Made by a program: the position numbers and the translations under genes. Below the pieces are notes generated by a model. It ran no database searches, was not told where the DNA came from, and worked only from the letters and a program-made list of their open reading frames with translations. From assembly GCA_000435595.1 (NCBI GenBank), contig FR895444.1, positions 1-58,957 of the forward strand: DNA of 58,957 nucleotides. Direction: 5' to 3'. The stretch's first letter is position 1. Each line of letters begins with the position of its first letter. Source of the DNA: Firmicutes bacterium CAG:882 (lineage in GTDB: Bacteria > Bacillota > Clostridia > Lachnospirales > Lachnospiraceae). Of this stretch, positions 16,849 to 25,893 are shown in pieces.

Positions 16849-17364
16849 ATGGAAAAGAGGATGTATATGTCAAAATCACCACTCACTACGTTGTGTTATA
16901 TAGAGAAGGATGGAGCGTATCTTATGCTTCACCGTGTATCTAAGAAGAATGATGTGAATAAGGATAAGTGGATTGGTGTCGGAGGGCATTTTGAGGGCAG
17001 GGAGAGCCCTGAGGAATGTCTGCTTCGAGAGGTGTATGAGGAAACCGGTCTTGAGCTGACATCATACCGCTACAGGGGAATCGTAACTTTTATTTATGAG
17101 GATGATCCTGCGGAGTATATGAGTCTGTATACTGCCGACGGATATAACGGAAGCGTGACGAAGCTGGATGGCTCGATGAAGGAGTGCAATGAGGGAGTGC
17201 TTGAATGGGTCAAAAAATCAGAGATATATAAGTTAAATCTCTGGGAGGGTGACAGAATATTCCTTCGACTGCTCGATGATGATGAGCCTTTCTTCTCATT
17301 AAAGCTGGTGTATCAGGGAGATAGCCTGACCGAGGCGGTATTAAACGGCAGGAAGATAGTCTGA
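16849..17364 (+). CDS. NUDIX hydrolase, 8-oxo-dGTP diphosphatase-like
   Basis: The start at ATG 16849 has GGAG six bases upstream; an in-frame ATG at 16837 has no such site. The 171-residue product carries a full NUDIX box (GGHFEGRESPEECLLREVYE, then ETG). The N-terminal part (LCYIEKDGAYLMLHR) is like the bacterial MutT/8-oxo-dGTP diphosphatase group. Such enzymes remove oxidised nucleotides, but substrate range cannot be fixed from the motif. The gene converges on the DHH gene with a shared bidirectional terminator. Confidence 0.85.
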   Translation: MEKRMYMSKSPLTTLCYIEKDGAYLMLHRVSKKNDVNKDKWIGVGGHFEGRESPEECLLREVYEETGLELTSYRYRGIVTFIYEDDPAEYMSLYTADGYNGSVTKLDGSMKECNEGVLEWVKKSEIYKLNLWEGDRIFLRLLDDDEPFFSLKLVYQGDSLTEAVLNGRKIV

Positions 17365-17380
17365 AGGAATATACAATAAC

Positions 17381-17419
17381 AAAAATGTGCTGTCGATATT
17401 AAACGACAGCACATTTTTT
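17381..17419. terminator. Bidirectional terminator between NUDIX and DHH genes
   Basis: A long stem (AAAAATGTGCTGTCG with CGACAGCACATTTTT) and 8-nt loop are flanked by A and T tracts, so it can end transcription from both convergent genes. Confidence 0.92.
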
Positions 17420-17438
17420 AACTCTTTATGTGATACTG

Positions 17439-18359
17439 TTAAGCATTGGCGAGGGTACAGAGTTCATCAAGCATCTTAGGAAGCTCGGATGCCATGTTCT
17501 CGTCCGCGAACTGGCAGGTTCCCACGGCCTTGTGACCGCCTCCGTTGTACTTGAGCATAAGACTTCCGACATTGACATTACATGTACGGTTGAGGATGCT
17601 GTAGCCAACGGCAGCGGAACAGCCTGCGCCGCCGCGTCCGCTTACGATCCACACAGAGATATTCTGCTCAGGGTACATACTGTAAATCATGAACCTGTTT
17701 CCGGTGTAGATAGGGTCTACGCCGCGAAGGTCAGTGATGATTACATTGCCCTCTGTGTGGGTATACTTTTTAACCATCTCCTTGAACTTCTCAGTCTGCT
17801 CGTTATATACCTCAATACGCTCCTGAACATCAGGAAGAGCGAGAATCTCATCAGTTGTCATGGTACGGCATGCATCCATGAGCTTCTCCATAAGCTGATA
17901 GTTGGATATAGTGAACTGGCGGAAACGTCCGAGACCTGTTCTAGGGTCCATGAGGAAGCCTATAAGTATCCAGCCTTTAGGATTCATAACTTCGTCTATG
18001 GTGAGATTACCGGAATCAACCTTATCTACTGCCTCCATCATGTCGTCGAACTGTGGGAAACGCTCCCTGCCGCCGTAATACTCATATATGATTCTGGCAC
18101 ATGAAGGTGTGATACGGCTCTCTCCCTTGTACTTTCCCTTAAGCTCGTTGCGCTCATGCTCGCTTGAGTGGTGGTCGAACCACAGACCGCAGCCTTCAAC
18201 GAAAGGAACATTCGCGAGACAATCATTCTCATCAACAGGAACAAGACCATCCTGTAAATCCTTCGGGTGTGCAAATTTCCATGAATCAATAATACCTGCT
18301 TCCTTTAAAAGTGCTCCGCAGGCAAGTCCGTCAAAATCGGAACGGGTAACTAAACGCAT
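17439..18359 (-). CDS. DHH-family phosphoesterase
   Basis: The start is taken at 18359, behind GGAAGGAAG. The frame is open to 18479, but a promoter at 18438-18466 lies inside that extension. The 306-residue product has the DHH motifs VTRSDFDGLACG at its start, WFDHHSSEHE, a mid-domain EAVDKVDSG, and a C-terminal DHHA1-like GGGHKAVGTCQF. This family cleaves small phosphodiesters or polyphosphate, including nanoRNAs and c-di-AMP breakdown products. The exact substrate is not determined, and the protein is shorter than membrane-bound GdpP enzymes. Confidence 0.82.
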   Translation of the reverse strand: MRLVTRSDFDGLACGALLKEAGIIDSWKFAHPKDLQDGLVPVDENDCLANVPFVEGCGLWFDHHSSEHERNELKGKYKGESRITPSCARIIYEYYGGRERFPQFDDMMEAVDKVDSGNLTIDEVMNPKGWILIGFLMDPRTGLGRFRQFTISNYQLMEKLMDACRTMTTDEILALPDVQERIEVYNEQTEKFKEMVKKYTHTEGNVIITDLRGVDPIYTGNRFMIYSMYPEQNISVWIVSGRGGAGCSAAVGYSILNRTCNVNVGSLMLKYNGGGHKAVGTCQFADENMASELPKMLDELCTLANA

Positions 18360-18437
18360 ATTATGTACTTCCTTCCTATCTGTATTTCTTAAGTCATAAA
18401 GCAGACAATGCTGTCCTGACATGTTGTATATGTATAA

Positions 18438-18466
18438 ATTATAATAGTATTCGGGTGCTTTTTCAA
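18438..18466 (-). promoter_or_regulatory. Promoter of the DHH phosphoesterase gene
   Basis: On the minus strand TTGAAA (18466-18461) and TATAAT (18443-18438) are separated by exactly 17 bp. This places the transcript start near 18430 and supports translation from 18359. Confidence 0.75.
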
Positions 18467-18472
18467 GTATAA

Positions 18473-18512
18473 AAGCCACAGACAGATATTCGGATTAATC
18501 TGCCTGTGGCTT
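18473..18512 (-). terminator. Terminator of the cellobiose phosphorylase gene
   Basis: Arms AAGCCACAG-ACAGAT and ATCTG-CCTGTGGCTT form a long stem just after the GH94 stop codon, with a T-rich tail when read on the minus strand. Confidence 0.8.
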
Positions 18513-18517
18513 GTTAA

Positions 18518-20953
18518 TTAGCCCATAACTATCTCAACATTGTATTCGGTCTGACCTTTTACATAAGGAATTACGCAGCCGTCAACAGGCTTTCCGTCAA
18601 CGAGCATGCTCTTAACACCTTTCTGTACATTGTCAGGATTCTTGACTGTGATGTGATATGTACCCTCACGGAACTTTCTTGTGAGCTTGAAGTCCCCGAA
18701 GCCCTCAGGAATACATGGATTCACGCTCAGACCATGATGTGTAGGGTACACACCGAGAATATACTGGGAAACATTAACAAATGTCCATGCGGCGGTTCCG
18801 GTAAGCCAGCTGTTCTTAGCTTCGCCGTGGAACTTTGCATCGGCACCTGCAACCATCTGTGAGTATACATAAGGCTCTGTGCGGTGTATCTCGCTGATGC
18901 CTTCGATGTATGCAGGGCAGGTCTTTTTGTAGATTTCAAAGGCTCTGTCGCCTCTGCCTATAACAGTCTCGGCTATTGATACCCAAGGATTGTTGTGGCA
19001 GAAGATACCGGCATTCTCCTTGTATCCAGGCGGGTAGGAGGAGATTTCTCCAAGCTCGAGGTGGTACCTTGTGTATGCAGGCTGGAGAATCATGACTCCG
19101 TACTTGGTGTCGAGTCGTTCCTTGACGGAATCAAGAGCCTTCTTTGCAAGACCTTCCTTGACACCGATACCTGCAAGAACACAGAAGCCCTGTGGCTCAA
19201 TATATATCTGACCTTCCTCACATTCCTTAGAGCCGACTTTGTGGCTGTATGCATCGTAAGCACGAAGGAACCAGTCACCGTCCCAGCCGCTTTCAAGTAC
19301 TGCATTATACATTGCGTCAACTTCTCCGAGTGCACGGGTGCTTTCGGCTTCATCACCTCTTAAGGAGCAGAGCTCGGCGTATTCTTTTCCGTATTTTACG
19401 AACATGCCGGCGATGAATACGGATTCAGCAACAGGACCTTCGGAAGGACCGAATGTCTGGAAGGACTCACCCGGATGCTCTGAGAAGCAGTTGAGGTTGA
19501 GACAATCGTTCCAGTCTGCACGGCCGATAAGAGGAAGCTTGTGAGGTCCCTTGTGGTTGACAATATAATCGAATGAACGCTTAAGATGTTCAAGAAGAGG
19601 CTTAGCCTTGCTCTCGTCATTGTCGAACGGAACCATTTCATCAAGGATTGACATATCTCCGGTCTCACGGATATATGCACTTGTTCCGGCGATAAGCCAC
19701 AGAGGGTCATCGTTGAAGCCGCTGCCGATGTCGGAATTACCCTTCTTGGTAAGCGGCTGGTACTGATGGTAGGCACTTCCGTCCTCGAACTGTGTGGAGG
19801 CGATATCAATGATTCTCTCTCTTGCGCGGTCGGGAATGAGGTGTACGAATCCGAGCAGATCCTGACATGAATCTCTAAATCCCATTCCACGTCCGATACC
19901 TGACTCATAGTATGAAGCTGAACGGCTCATATTGAATGTTACCATACACTGGTACTGATTCCAGATATTAACCATACGGTTAACCTCGGGATTATCCGAC
20001 TCAACCTCATATTTAGCGAGAAGATTGCTCCAGTATTCGTTGAGGTCTGAAAAAGCCTCGTTAAAGAGCTCGTCGTCAGCATAGCGTGCAAGCATGTCCT
20101 TGGCGCGTTTCTTATTTACAACATTAGGAGCCTCCCATTTCTCGTCCTGTGGATTCTCAATGTAACCTAACACGAATATAAGCGATTCGCTCTCACCCGG
20201 CTCAAGTGTGAGATTAATCTGCTGCGAAGCAATCGGTGACCAGCCGCTTGCAACTGAATTCTTAGAGTGACCCTGTTCAACTACCTCAGGTTCATGTGCT
20301 CCACGGTATGCTCCAAGGAATTCGTCACGAATCGTATCAAAACCGTCAATAGGATGGTTGACGGAGTATATAGCATAGTGATTGCGGCGTTCACGGTACT
20401 CGGTCTTGTGATATATTGTGGAGCCGTCAATCTCAACTTCACCTGTGCTTAAGTTTCTCTGGAAATTCCTTGAGTCGTCGTCAGCGTTCCAGAGACAGAA
20501 CTCTACATAAGAGAATAATGAAAATGATTTTGTTTTGTCGGAATCGTTGGTGAGGATAAGTCGTGTAACCTCACAGTTGTCGTTCATTGGAACGAAGGAG
20601 AGCATCTCGGCTTTAAGTCCGTTTTTAGAAGATGTAAAACGGCTGTACCCCATACCATGACGACATTCATAACTGTCAAGAGGTGTCTTTGTCGGTTTCC
20701 ATCCAGGATTCCAGATGGTATCTCCATCCTTTATGTAAAAGTATTTGCCGTTAATATCGTTGGGAACATCATTATAACGATATCTGGTGAGGCGTAAAAG
20801 CTTGGCATCCTTGTAGAAGGTGTAACCGCCGCAGGTATTGGAAATCAATGAAAAGAATTCACCGCAGCCAAGATAGTTAATCCATGGCAGAGGAGTCTTT
20901 GGTGTTGTTATGACGTACTCTTTGTTGGCGTCATCAAAGTAACCGAATTTCAT
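18518..20953 (-). CDS. GH94 cellobiose phosphorylase
   Basis: The start at 20953 has AGGGAG just upstream; the frame continues to 21007 without a better site. The 811-residue product has the usual length of cellobiose phosphorylases and their motifs throughout: an N-terminal beta-sandwich (WINYLGCGEFFSLISNTCGG), GIGRGMGFRDSCQDLLGF, GSGFNDDPLWLIAGT, ADWNDCLNLNCFSEHPGESF with the likely general-acid aspartate in ADWND, and a C-terminal sandwich. It cleaves cellobiose with phosphate to glucose 1-phosphate and glucose, saving ATP. There is no signal peptide, so it is cytoplasmic. It has its own promoter and terminator and works on imported cellodextrin products. Related GH94 specificities such as laminaribiose are less likely. 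Confidence 0.93.
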   Translation of the reverse strand: MKFGYFDDANKEYVITTPKTPLPWINYLGCGEFFSLISNTCGGYTFYKDAKLLRLTRYRYNDVPNDINGKYFYIKDGDTIWNPGWKPTKTPLDSYECRHGMGYSRFTSSKNGLKAEMLSFVPMNDNCEVTRLILTNDSDKTKSFSLFSYVEFCLWNADDDSRNFQRNLSTGEVEIDGSTIYHKTEYRERRNHYAIYSVNHPIDGFDTIRDEFLGAYRGAHEPEVVEQGHSKNSVASGWSPIASQQINLTLEPGESESLIFVLGYIENPQDEKWEAPNVVNKKRAKDMLARYADDELFNEAFSDLNEYWSNLLAKYEVESDNPEVNRMVNIWNQYQCMVTFNMSRSASYYESGIGRGMGFRDSCQDLLGFVHLIPDRARERIIDIASTQFEDGSAYHQYQPLTKKGNSDIGSGFNDDPLWLIAGTSAYIRETGDMSILDEMVPFDNDESKAKPLLEHLKRSFDYIVNHKGPHKLPLIGRADWNDCLNLNCFSEHPGESFQTFGPSEGPVAESVFIAGMFVKYGKEYAELCSLRGDEAESTRALGEVDAMYNAVLESGWDGDWFLRAYDAYSHKVGSKECEEGQIYIEPQGFCVLAGIGVKEGLAKKALDSVKERLDTKYGVMILQPAYTRYHLELGEISSYPPGYKENAGIFCHNNPWVSIAETVIGRGDRAFEIYKKTCPAYIEGISEIHRTEPYVYSQMVAGADAKFHGEAKNSWLTGTAAWTFVNVSQYILGVYPTHHGLSVNPCIPEGFGDFKLTRKFREGTYHITVKNPDNVQKGVKSMLVDGKPVDGCVIPYVKGQTEYNVEIVMG

Positions 20954-21026
20954 AGTATTCTCCCTTCCTAATTCATTATATATATAAGTGCTGAAAAGGG
21001 CGCACAAAGCACCTGTTTATAATTTG

Positions 21027-21055
21027 ATTATAAAGAAAAAGACGGGATTTTGCAA
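21027..21055 (-). promoter_or_regulatory. Promoter of the cellobiose phosphorylase gene
   Basis: On the minus strand TTGCAA (21055-21050) and TATAAT (21032-21027) have 17-bp spacing. Confidence 0.65.
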
Positions 21056-21105
21056 TCCAAAATACACTGCAATATATTGACATAAAAAGCGGTCAAAAGT
21101 AGAGA

Positions 21106-21798
21106 TTAGCTAACAAAATAATTAGGAAAATCTTTTCTGATAAATTCCTCGTCAATCTTGAAACGTGAGAGGTGGTTCTCCATAAGCTTTTCACCCTGCA
21201 AAGCATTGCCGGAGCGTATGGCGTCATAAATTGCATGGTGGTCGTTGACAATCTTTAAATCCTTCACGGAATGAAGCGCAAGTTGGCGTACCCTGTCAAA
21301 GTGAATTCCCATATCACGGCACATTCTGTAGCAGCGCTCCTTGTCGGCGAAGGAAAAGAGCAGATGGTGGAATTCATTGTCAAGCTCCATAAGCTTATCC
21401 GGAGAAGGATTCTCGATATAAAAATCCTGAAGCTTAAGATTGGCACCGAGAGCAAGAAGAAAGTCCTCGGGCAGAGGGACAGAGGCACTGCGTTCGCAGA
21501 TTAATCTCACAACGGCACATTCGAGAGTGCGGCGGAAAAAGCCTGCTTCATCAACGAGCTTCAGGTCGATTAACGACACGCGGCTTCCGCGTTGAGGAAG
21601 AATCTCCACAATGTCTGATTTGGAGAGTTCAATAAGGGCTTCGCGTACAGGAACTCTTGAAAGCCCGAGCTCCTTGGCAAGCTCATTTTCCGACAGAAGA
21701 GTTCCGGGTATAAGTGTTGTATCGGTTATATTCTCTTTTAAGACACGCAGGGCGTATGCACGCCCTGTTTCGTCAGGATTTCTTGATATTATTTTCAT
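21106..21798 (-). CDS. GntR/FadR-subfamily regulator of hexuronate use
   Basis: A 230-residue regulator with an N-terminal GntR winged helix (LLSENELAKELGLSRVPVRE, ALIEL) and a C-terminal all-helical FCD ligand-binding domain (about 85-225; metal-binding-type residues in LDNEFHHLLF and NDHHAIYDAI). It is the last gene of the uxuA-uxuB operon, 13 bp after uxuB, in the position typical of UxuR-like repressors that respond to fructuronate or other hexuronate intermediates. Likely operators are the GTATAC sites beside the uxuA promoter. The ligand assignment is inferred from context. Confidence 0.85.
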   Translation of the reverse strand: MKIISRNPDETGRAYALRVLKENITDTTLIPGTLLSENELAKELGLSRVPVREALIELSKSDIVEILPQRGSRVSLIDLKLVDEAGFFRRTLECAVVRLICERSASVPLPEDFLLALGANLKLQDFYIENPSPDKLMELDNEFHHLLFSFADKERCYRMCRDMGIHFDRVRQLALHSVKDLKIVNDHHAIYDAIRSGNALQGEKLMENHLSRFKIDEEFIRKDFPNYFVS

Positions 21799-21811
21799 AT
21801 AGTGCTCTTTC

Positions 21812-23389
21812 TCATAATATATATTTCTTTATTGTGGCAAGTACGGCACCTTTTCCGGCAAGCAGTTCGTTAAAAAAATGCGTAATCTTGTCTGCCAGCC
21901 CTGCTTTTTCTAAGTCAACGCCGAATATGTTGGCATTTGTCAGAAGCGGAAGAAGCTGTTCGGTTGTAACATGACAGCCTAACGTTATTCCTTCTAACAT
22001 GGCCCGGCATTTGTCAAGAAGAGGGTCGCTTGACGGAGTAAAAGGTATGCCGTTGTCATCGAGTGCAAGCAGGTATCTGAGCCAGCCGGCAATTACAAGA
22101 GGTATGAAACGGAGTCCGTCGACACTGCCGCGTTCGATGTGAAGCTTAATCGTCTCACCGAAACGTATCGGAAGCTTCTGCGAGGTATCGGTTGCAATTC
22201 TCTGAGGCGTGTCAGGCATGAAAGGATTGGGAAGTCTCTGCGTAAGCACTTCATCTAAAAAGTCCTTCGGGTTGATTATGCCGGGATTTACAACGACGGG
22301 CATACCCTCCTCATAAGCCATTCTGGTGATAAAAGTCCTAAGCTCATGAGACTTCATCTCCTCGGATATCGAGGTGAAGCCTAAGAGACAGCCGTATATT
22401 GCAAGGCATGTGTGAAGCGGATTGAGACAGGTGCACACCTTCATCTTTTCAACCTTGTTCACCGTATCGCGGTCGGTGAATAAAATGCCGGCTTTTTCAA
22501 GAACAGGTCTGCCGTTGGGAAAGTCATCCTCTATGACAAGATATTCAGGTCTTTCAGCATTGACAAACGGGGCTGTATAGACACCGCCGGGGGTCACGAA
22601 AATCTTGATATCGTCAATTCCGTCGGCTTCAAGACGGTGCTCAATCCCGGCATCAGGTCTTGGGGTGATTTTATCAATCATGCTCCATGGATATGATATG
22701 GAGTTTTTAAGGTAATTGAACTCGTCATCATTGATGTAACCATGTGTTTTCCATGCGGAGGCTATGGCTGCGATGGAATTTTCAAGCTTTTCACCATTGT
22801 GGGAGCAGTTGTCCATTGACACCAGTGCCAGAGGTTTGCCGCATGAGTGGAAACGTCTGATGCAGAGACCGGCGAGCAGTGACATGAGGTGGCTGCACTT
22901 GTCAGGTCCGGCTGTCATGTCTTCTTTTATCTGCTGCGTGTAAGCTCCGGAGCTGTCCGTTATTGCATATCCCTTTTCAGTTATGGTAAATGATACTATC
23001 TGAAGAGTCGGGGCACAGAATATCTCGATAAGTCTGTCCATATCATATTGTGTCGTGAGCGACTCGGCAATGGAGCCGATTATCTCCTTGTCGATGCTTC
23101 CGTCCGGGTTCATGGTGACGGACACGCACAGATTATCATGAGGACGGTAACATTCCGTGACGATTTCCGTTCCATGGCTCTCGGCACAGATGATTCCTGT
23201 AGACATTTCTCCCTGATTTAATAATCGCTGTGCGGCGGCACATATAAAGGAGCGGAAAATATTTCCGGGACCGAAGTGCAGCCATACGGGATGTGCCGAG
23301 GTCGCATGACGCATTTTATCCACATTATATTCGGGCAGCCTGCAGTCCTTCAGGTCATCGGTTTTTATTCCTTCTAAAGTAAGCTTCAT
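21812..23389 (-). CDS. uxuB: Fructuronate reductase (D-mannonate oxidoreductase)
   Basis: The start at 23389 is chosen because GGAG lies 8 bases upstream; the longer frame lacks this. The 525-residue enzyme belongs to the polyol-specific long-chain dehydrogenase family (mannitol dehydrogenase family), seen in VWLHFGPGNIFRSFICAAAQ, MDNCSHNGEKL and VCTCLNPLHTCLAIYGCLLG. In this pathway UxuB converts D-fructuronate to D-mannonate with NADH. It follows uxuA by 34 bp and precedes the gntR gene by 13 bp. The sibling enzymes tagaturonate reductase and mannitol dehydrogenase are similar, but the neighbour uxuA favours fructuronate. Confidence 0.88.
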   Translation of the reverse strand: MKLTLEGIKTDDLKDCRLPEYNVDKMRHATSAHPVWLHFGPGNIFRSFICAAAQRLLNQGEMSTGIICAESHGTEIVTECYRPHDNLCVSVTMNPDGSIDKEIIGSIAESLTTQYDMDRLIEIFCAPTLQIVSFTITEKGYAITDSSGAYTQQIKEDMTAGPDKCSHLMSLLAGLCIRRFHSCGKPLALVSMDNCSHNGEKLENSIAAIASAWKTHGYINDDEFNYLKNSISYPWSMIDKITPRPDAGIEHRLEADGIDDIKIFVTPGGVYTAPFVNAERPEYLVIEDDFPNGRPVLEKAGILFTDRDTVNKVEKMKVCTCLNPLHTCLAIYGCLLGFTSISEEMKSHELRTFITRMAYEEGMPVVVNPGIINPKDFLDEVLTQRLPNPFMPDTPQRIATDTSQKLPIRFGETIKLHIERGSVDGLRFIPLVIAGWLRYLLALDDNGIPFTPSSDPLLDKCRAMLEGITLGCHVTTEQLLPLLTNANIFGVDLEKAGLADKITHFFNELLAGKGAVLATIKKYIL

Positions 23390-23423
23390 GTTAATTCTCC
23401 ATTCTGTAATTCCACGGCAGAAA

Positions 23424-24497
23424 TTATCTGAGTGAATTGTCAAATTTTTCGAGTGTGTCAAAACAGCCTAACAGGTACATGATTCCGAGGGCACGGTCGT
23501 AAAGTCCGTATCCGGGACGACACTTTTCACCCCAGATATGTCGTCCGTGGTCCGGACGTACATAGCCGTTAAAGCCACAGTCATGATATGCCTTTACAAT
23601 GTCAAGGATGCCTATGTCGCCGTCACGGTCGCGGTGGGAGGCTTCGGAGAAATCACCGTTAGGAAAATGCTTAACATTTCTGATGTGCGCAAATGCAATT
23701 CTGTCACAGTGTTTTCTTATTATATCTGCTACGTTATTTTCAGGGTTAGAGCCGAGTGAACCGGAGCAGAGTGTAAGACAGTTGTACTCATCGTCCACCA
23801 TATTCAAAAAGCGGTCAATGGCAGGCTCGTCCACAAGCAGTCTTGGAAGTCCGAATATATCCCAAGGCGGGTCATCCTGATGTATGGCCATCTTGATGCC
23901 GCACTCATGGCAGACAGGCATAATGGCTTCGAGAAAATATTTGAGATTGTCCCACAGCTTTTCTTTTGTGACATCCTTGTACGCTTCAAAGAGTTCACTA
24001 AGGTGAGCCATCCTCTCAGGCTCCCAGCCCGGCATTGTGAAGCCTTCACATTTTTCGAGAATATATTTTGCCATTTCTTTCGGGTCGTTGATAATTTTAT
24101 CCTTCTCGTAATAAAGTGCTGTGGAGCCGTCACCGACAGGGTGGAAAAGGTCGGTTCTCGTCCAGTCGAACACAGGCATGAAATTGTAGCAGACAACCTT
24201 GACGCCGAACTGCTTAAGGTTTTTAAGCGTCTGCTTGTAATTTTCAATATAGCGGTCACGCGTCGGAAGCCCTATTTTGATATCGTCATGGACATTTACA
24301 CTCTCAACGACATCCGCATTAAAGCCATAGGACTTAATCTGATTTACCACCTTTTCTATCTCATCAGGTTCCCATATCTCTCCGGGCTGCTTGTCGTGAA
24401 GCGCCCACACGATTCCGTCAACTCCCGGAATCTGACGGATCTGGCTGAGGGTAACGGTATCGTTGCCCTCGCCGTACCAGCGAAAAGTCATTTGCAT
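23424..24497 (-). CDS. uxuA: Mannonate dehydratase
   Basis: A 357-residue TIM-barrel enzyme matching UxuA along its length: MTFRWYGEGNDTVTLSQIRQ at the start, VCYNFMPVFDWTRTD in the middle and MAIHQDDPPWDIFGLPRLL with metal and acid-base residues, then FAHIRNVKH and the C-terminal YVRPDHGRHIWGE. It dehydrates D-mannonate to 2-keto-3-deoxygluconate in glucuronate breakdown. GAGGAGG precedes the ATG. It is the first gene of uxuA-uxuB-gntR and has a strong promoter flanked by GTATAC sites. The kinase and aldolase that finish the pathway are not in this window. Confidence 0.95.
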   Translation of the reverse strand: MQMTFRWYGEGNDTVTLSQIRQIPGVDGIVWALHDKQPGEIWEPDEIEKVVNQIKSYGFNADVVESVNVHDDIKIGLPTRDRYIENYKQTLKNLKQFGVKVVCYNFMPVFDWTRTDLFHPVGDGSTALYYEKDKIINDPKEMAKYILEKCEGFTMPGWEPERMAHLSELFEAYKDVTKEKLWDNLKYFLEAIMPVCHECGIKMAIHQDDPPWDIFGLPRLLVDEPAIDRFLNMVDDEYNCLTLCSGSLGSNPENNVADIIRKHCDRIAFAHIRNVKHFPNGDFSEASHRDRDGDIGILDIVKAYHDCGFNGYVRPDHGRHIWGEKCRPGYGLYDRALGIMYLLGCFDTLEKFDNSLR

Positions 24498-24542
24498 TTG
24501 TATACCTCCTCAAATGAATATGAAATTCTTAAGTATATTTGA

Positions 24543-24570
24543 ATTATAACAAATCCATGCAAATTGTCAA
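24543..24570 (-). promoter_or_regulatory. Promoter of the uxuA-uxuB-gntR operon
   Basis: On the minus strand a consensus TTGACA (24570-24565) and TATAAT (24548-24543) are 16 bp apart. The consensus quality suggests a strong promoter that needs repression. Confidence 0.85.
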
Positions 24571-24582
24571 CTAGTATACAAG
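24571..24582. promoter_or_regulatory. Candidate GntR-family operator at the uxuA promoter
   Basis: CTAGTATACAAG is a near-perfect 12-bp palindrome adjoining the -35 box. A second GTATAC occurs at 24500-24505, next to the uxuA ribosome-binding site. FadR-type GntR regulators favour short GT-N-AC palindromes, so the local GntR protein is the likely binder (inference). Confidence 0.55.
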
Positions 24583-24592
24583 TTACATTTGC

Positions 24593-25747
24593 TCACATTT
24601 GAAGCTTTTTTACAGCCCTGATTACCGTATCGGCAACAAAATCTGCTTCCTGTGCCGTGGTCTCATCTGATATTGTAAGCCTGAGTGAACCACCGGCAAG
24701 GTCAGGGCTTATTCCCATGGCAATGAGGACATGGGATGGTCCGGCAGCTCCGGTTGAGCATGCACTTCCGGCGGAGGCACATATACCCTCAGAATCAAGA
24801 ATGGCAAGAAGGGCTGATGATTCGACGTGGGGAAAACAGAAGCTTATATTGTTTGGGAGACGCATCTGCTCGGAGCCTGTCAAAACAGCATCAGGAAGTC
24901 CTTGCTTTATGCGGCGTATGATGCGGCCGCGCAGACGCATCATACTGTTAATGTTTTTTTGCATATTGCGGCGCGATATTTCACATGCTTTTCCGAGTCC
25001 TACGATTCCCGGGACATTTGAAGTTCCGGCACGATGACCGTTTTCCTGCGAACCGCCGTCAATATAGCCTGGGAATTCAAGTCCGGTTCTGATATATAAA
25101 AAACCGACACCCTTAGGTCCGTGAAATTTGTGGGCACTGACACTCATCATGTCAATCATGCAGTCGTTAACATTGATGGGAATATGACCGTAGGCCTGGA
25201 CTGCATCGGTGTGGAATACTATCTGGTGCCGGTGTGCAATCTGTCCTATCGCCTTTATGGGCTGTACCGAGCCGACCTCATTGTTGGCGGTCATGACCGA
25301 TATAAGAATTGTGTCCTCACGCAGAGCCGAGAGCACTGCTTCGGGGTGGACAAAACCTTGAGAATCACAGGGAAGATATGTCACGGCAAAGCCTTCTGCT
25401 TCAAGAGAGCGGCACGAGTTTATAACGGCATTATGCTCGATTGATGAAGTGATTATATGACAGGATGCACCCTGCCTTTTCTTTCGTATTTCTCTTGAAT
25501 ATCCCTTTATAGCCCAGTTGTCCGATTCGGAGCCGCCGCTTGTAAAATATATTTCGTTCGGGCGTGCACCGATAAGACCGGCGGCCTGTATTCTGGCACG
25601 GTTGACTGCGCGTTCGGCGTTTGCGGCAGTTTTATATGCACCGGAGGGGTTGGCGTATTCATCGCAAAAGTAAGGTATCATTGCACTTAGTACATCGGGA
25701 TGTACGCGAGTTGTTGCGGCATTATCAAAATATACTGTTTTTTTCAT
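24593..25747 (-). CDS. Cysteine desulfurase, NifS/IscS family
   Basis: A 384-residue PLP enzyme. Motifs: VYFDNAATTRVHPDVL at the start, SGGSESDNWAIKGY, the PLP lysine in SAHKFHGPKG (K207), and the active cysteine in SAGSACSTGAAGPSHVL (C330). It releases sulfur from L-cysteine as a persulfide for Fe-S clusters or thio-modification of tRNA. It stands alone here on the minus strand, without an IscU scaffold or ThiI gene, so the acceptor is unknown. Its promoter region is shared with the divergent beta-CASP gene. Confidence 0.92.
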   Translation of the reverse strand: MKKTVYFDNAATTRVHPDVLSAMIPYFCDEYANPSGAYKTAANAERAVNRARIQAAGLIGARPNEIYFTSGGSESDNWAIKGYSREIRKKRQGASCHIITSSIEHNAVINSCRSLEAEGFAVTYLPCDSQGFVHPEAVLSALREDTILISVMTANNEVGSVQPIKAIGQIAHRHQIVFHTDAVQAYGHIPINVNDCMIDMMSVSAHKFHGPKGVGFLYIRTGLEFPGYIDGGSQENGHRAGTSNVPGIVGLGKACEISRRNMQKNINSMMRLRGRIIRRIKQGLPDAVLTGSEQMRLPNNISFCFPHVESSALLAILDSEGICASAGSACSTGAAGPSHVLIAMGISPDLAGGSLRLTISDETTAQEADFVADTVIRAVKKLQM

Positions 25748-25823
25748 GAGACCTCCCTTTAAGGATTTGACTGCAAATTGAATATAAAATAATATAAACT
25801 ATTTCGAAAATTACAAAAATTAC

Positions 25824-25852
25824 TTGGAAATATTACTAATTAATAGTATAAT
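25824..25852 (+). promoter_or_regulatory. Promoter of the beta-CASP gene
   Basis: TTGGAA at 25824-25829 and TATAAT at 25847-25852 are spaced by 17 bp, about 40 bp before the start codon. Confidence 0.7.
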
Positions 25853-25893
25853 TTACTATATATTATATGCAGCGTAACGATGGAGGTGTCGGT

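Noticed and set aside
17430..18104. Long plus-strand open frame opposite the DHH gene
   Set aside because: Its sequence is the antisense of a well-conserved phosphoesterase and has no domain or ribosome-binding site.
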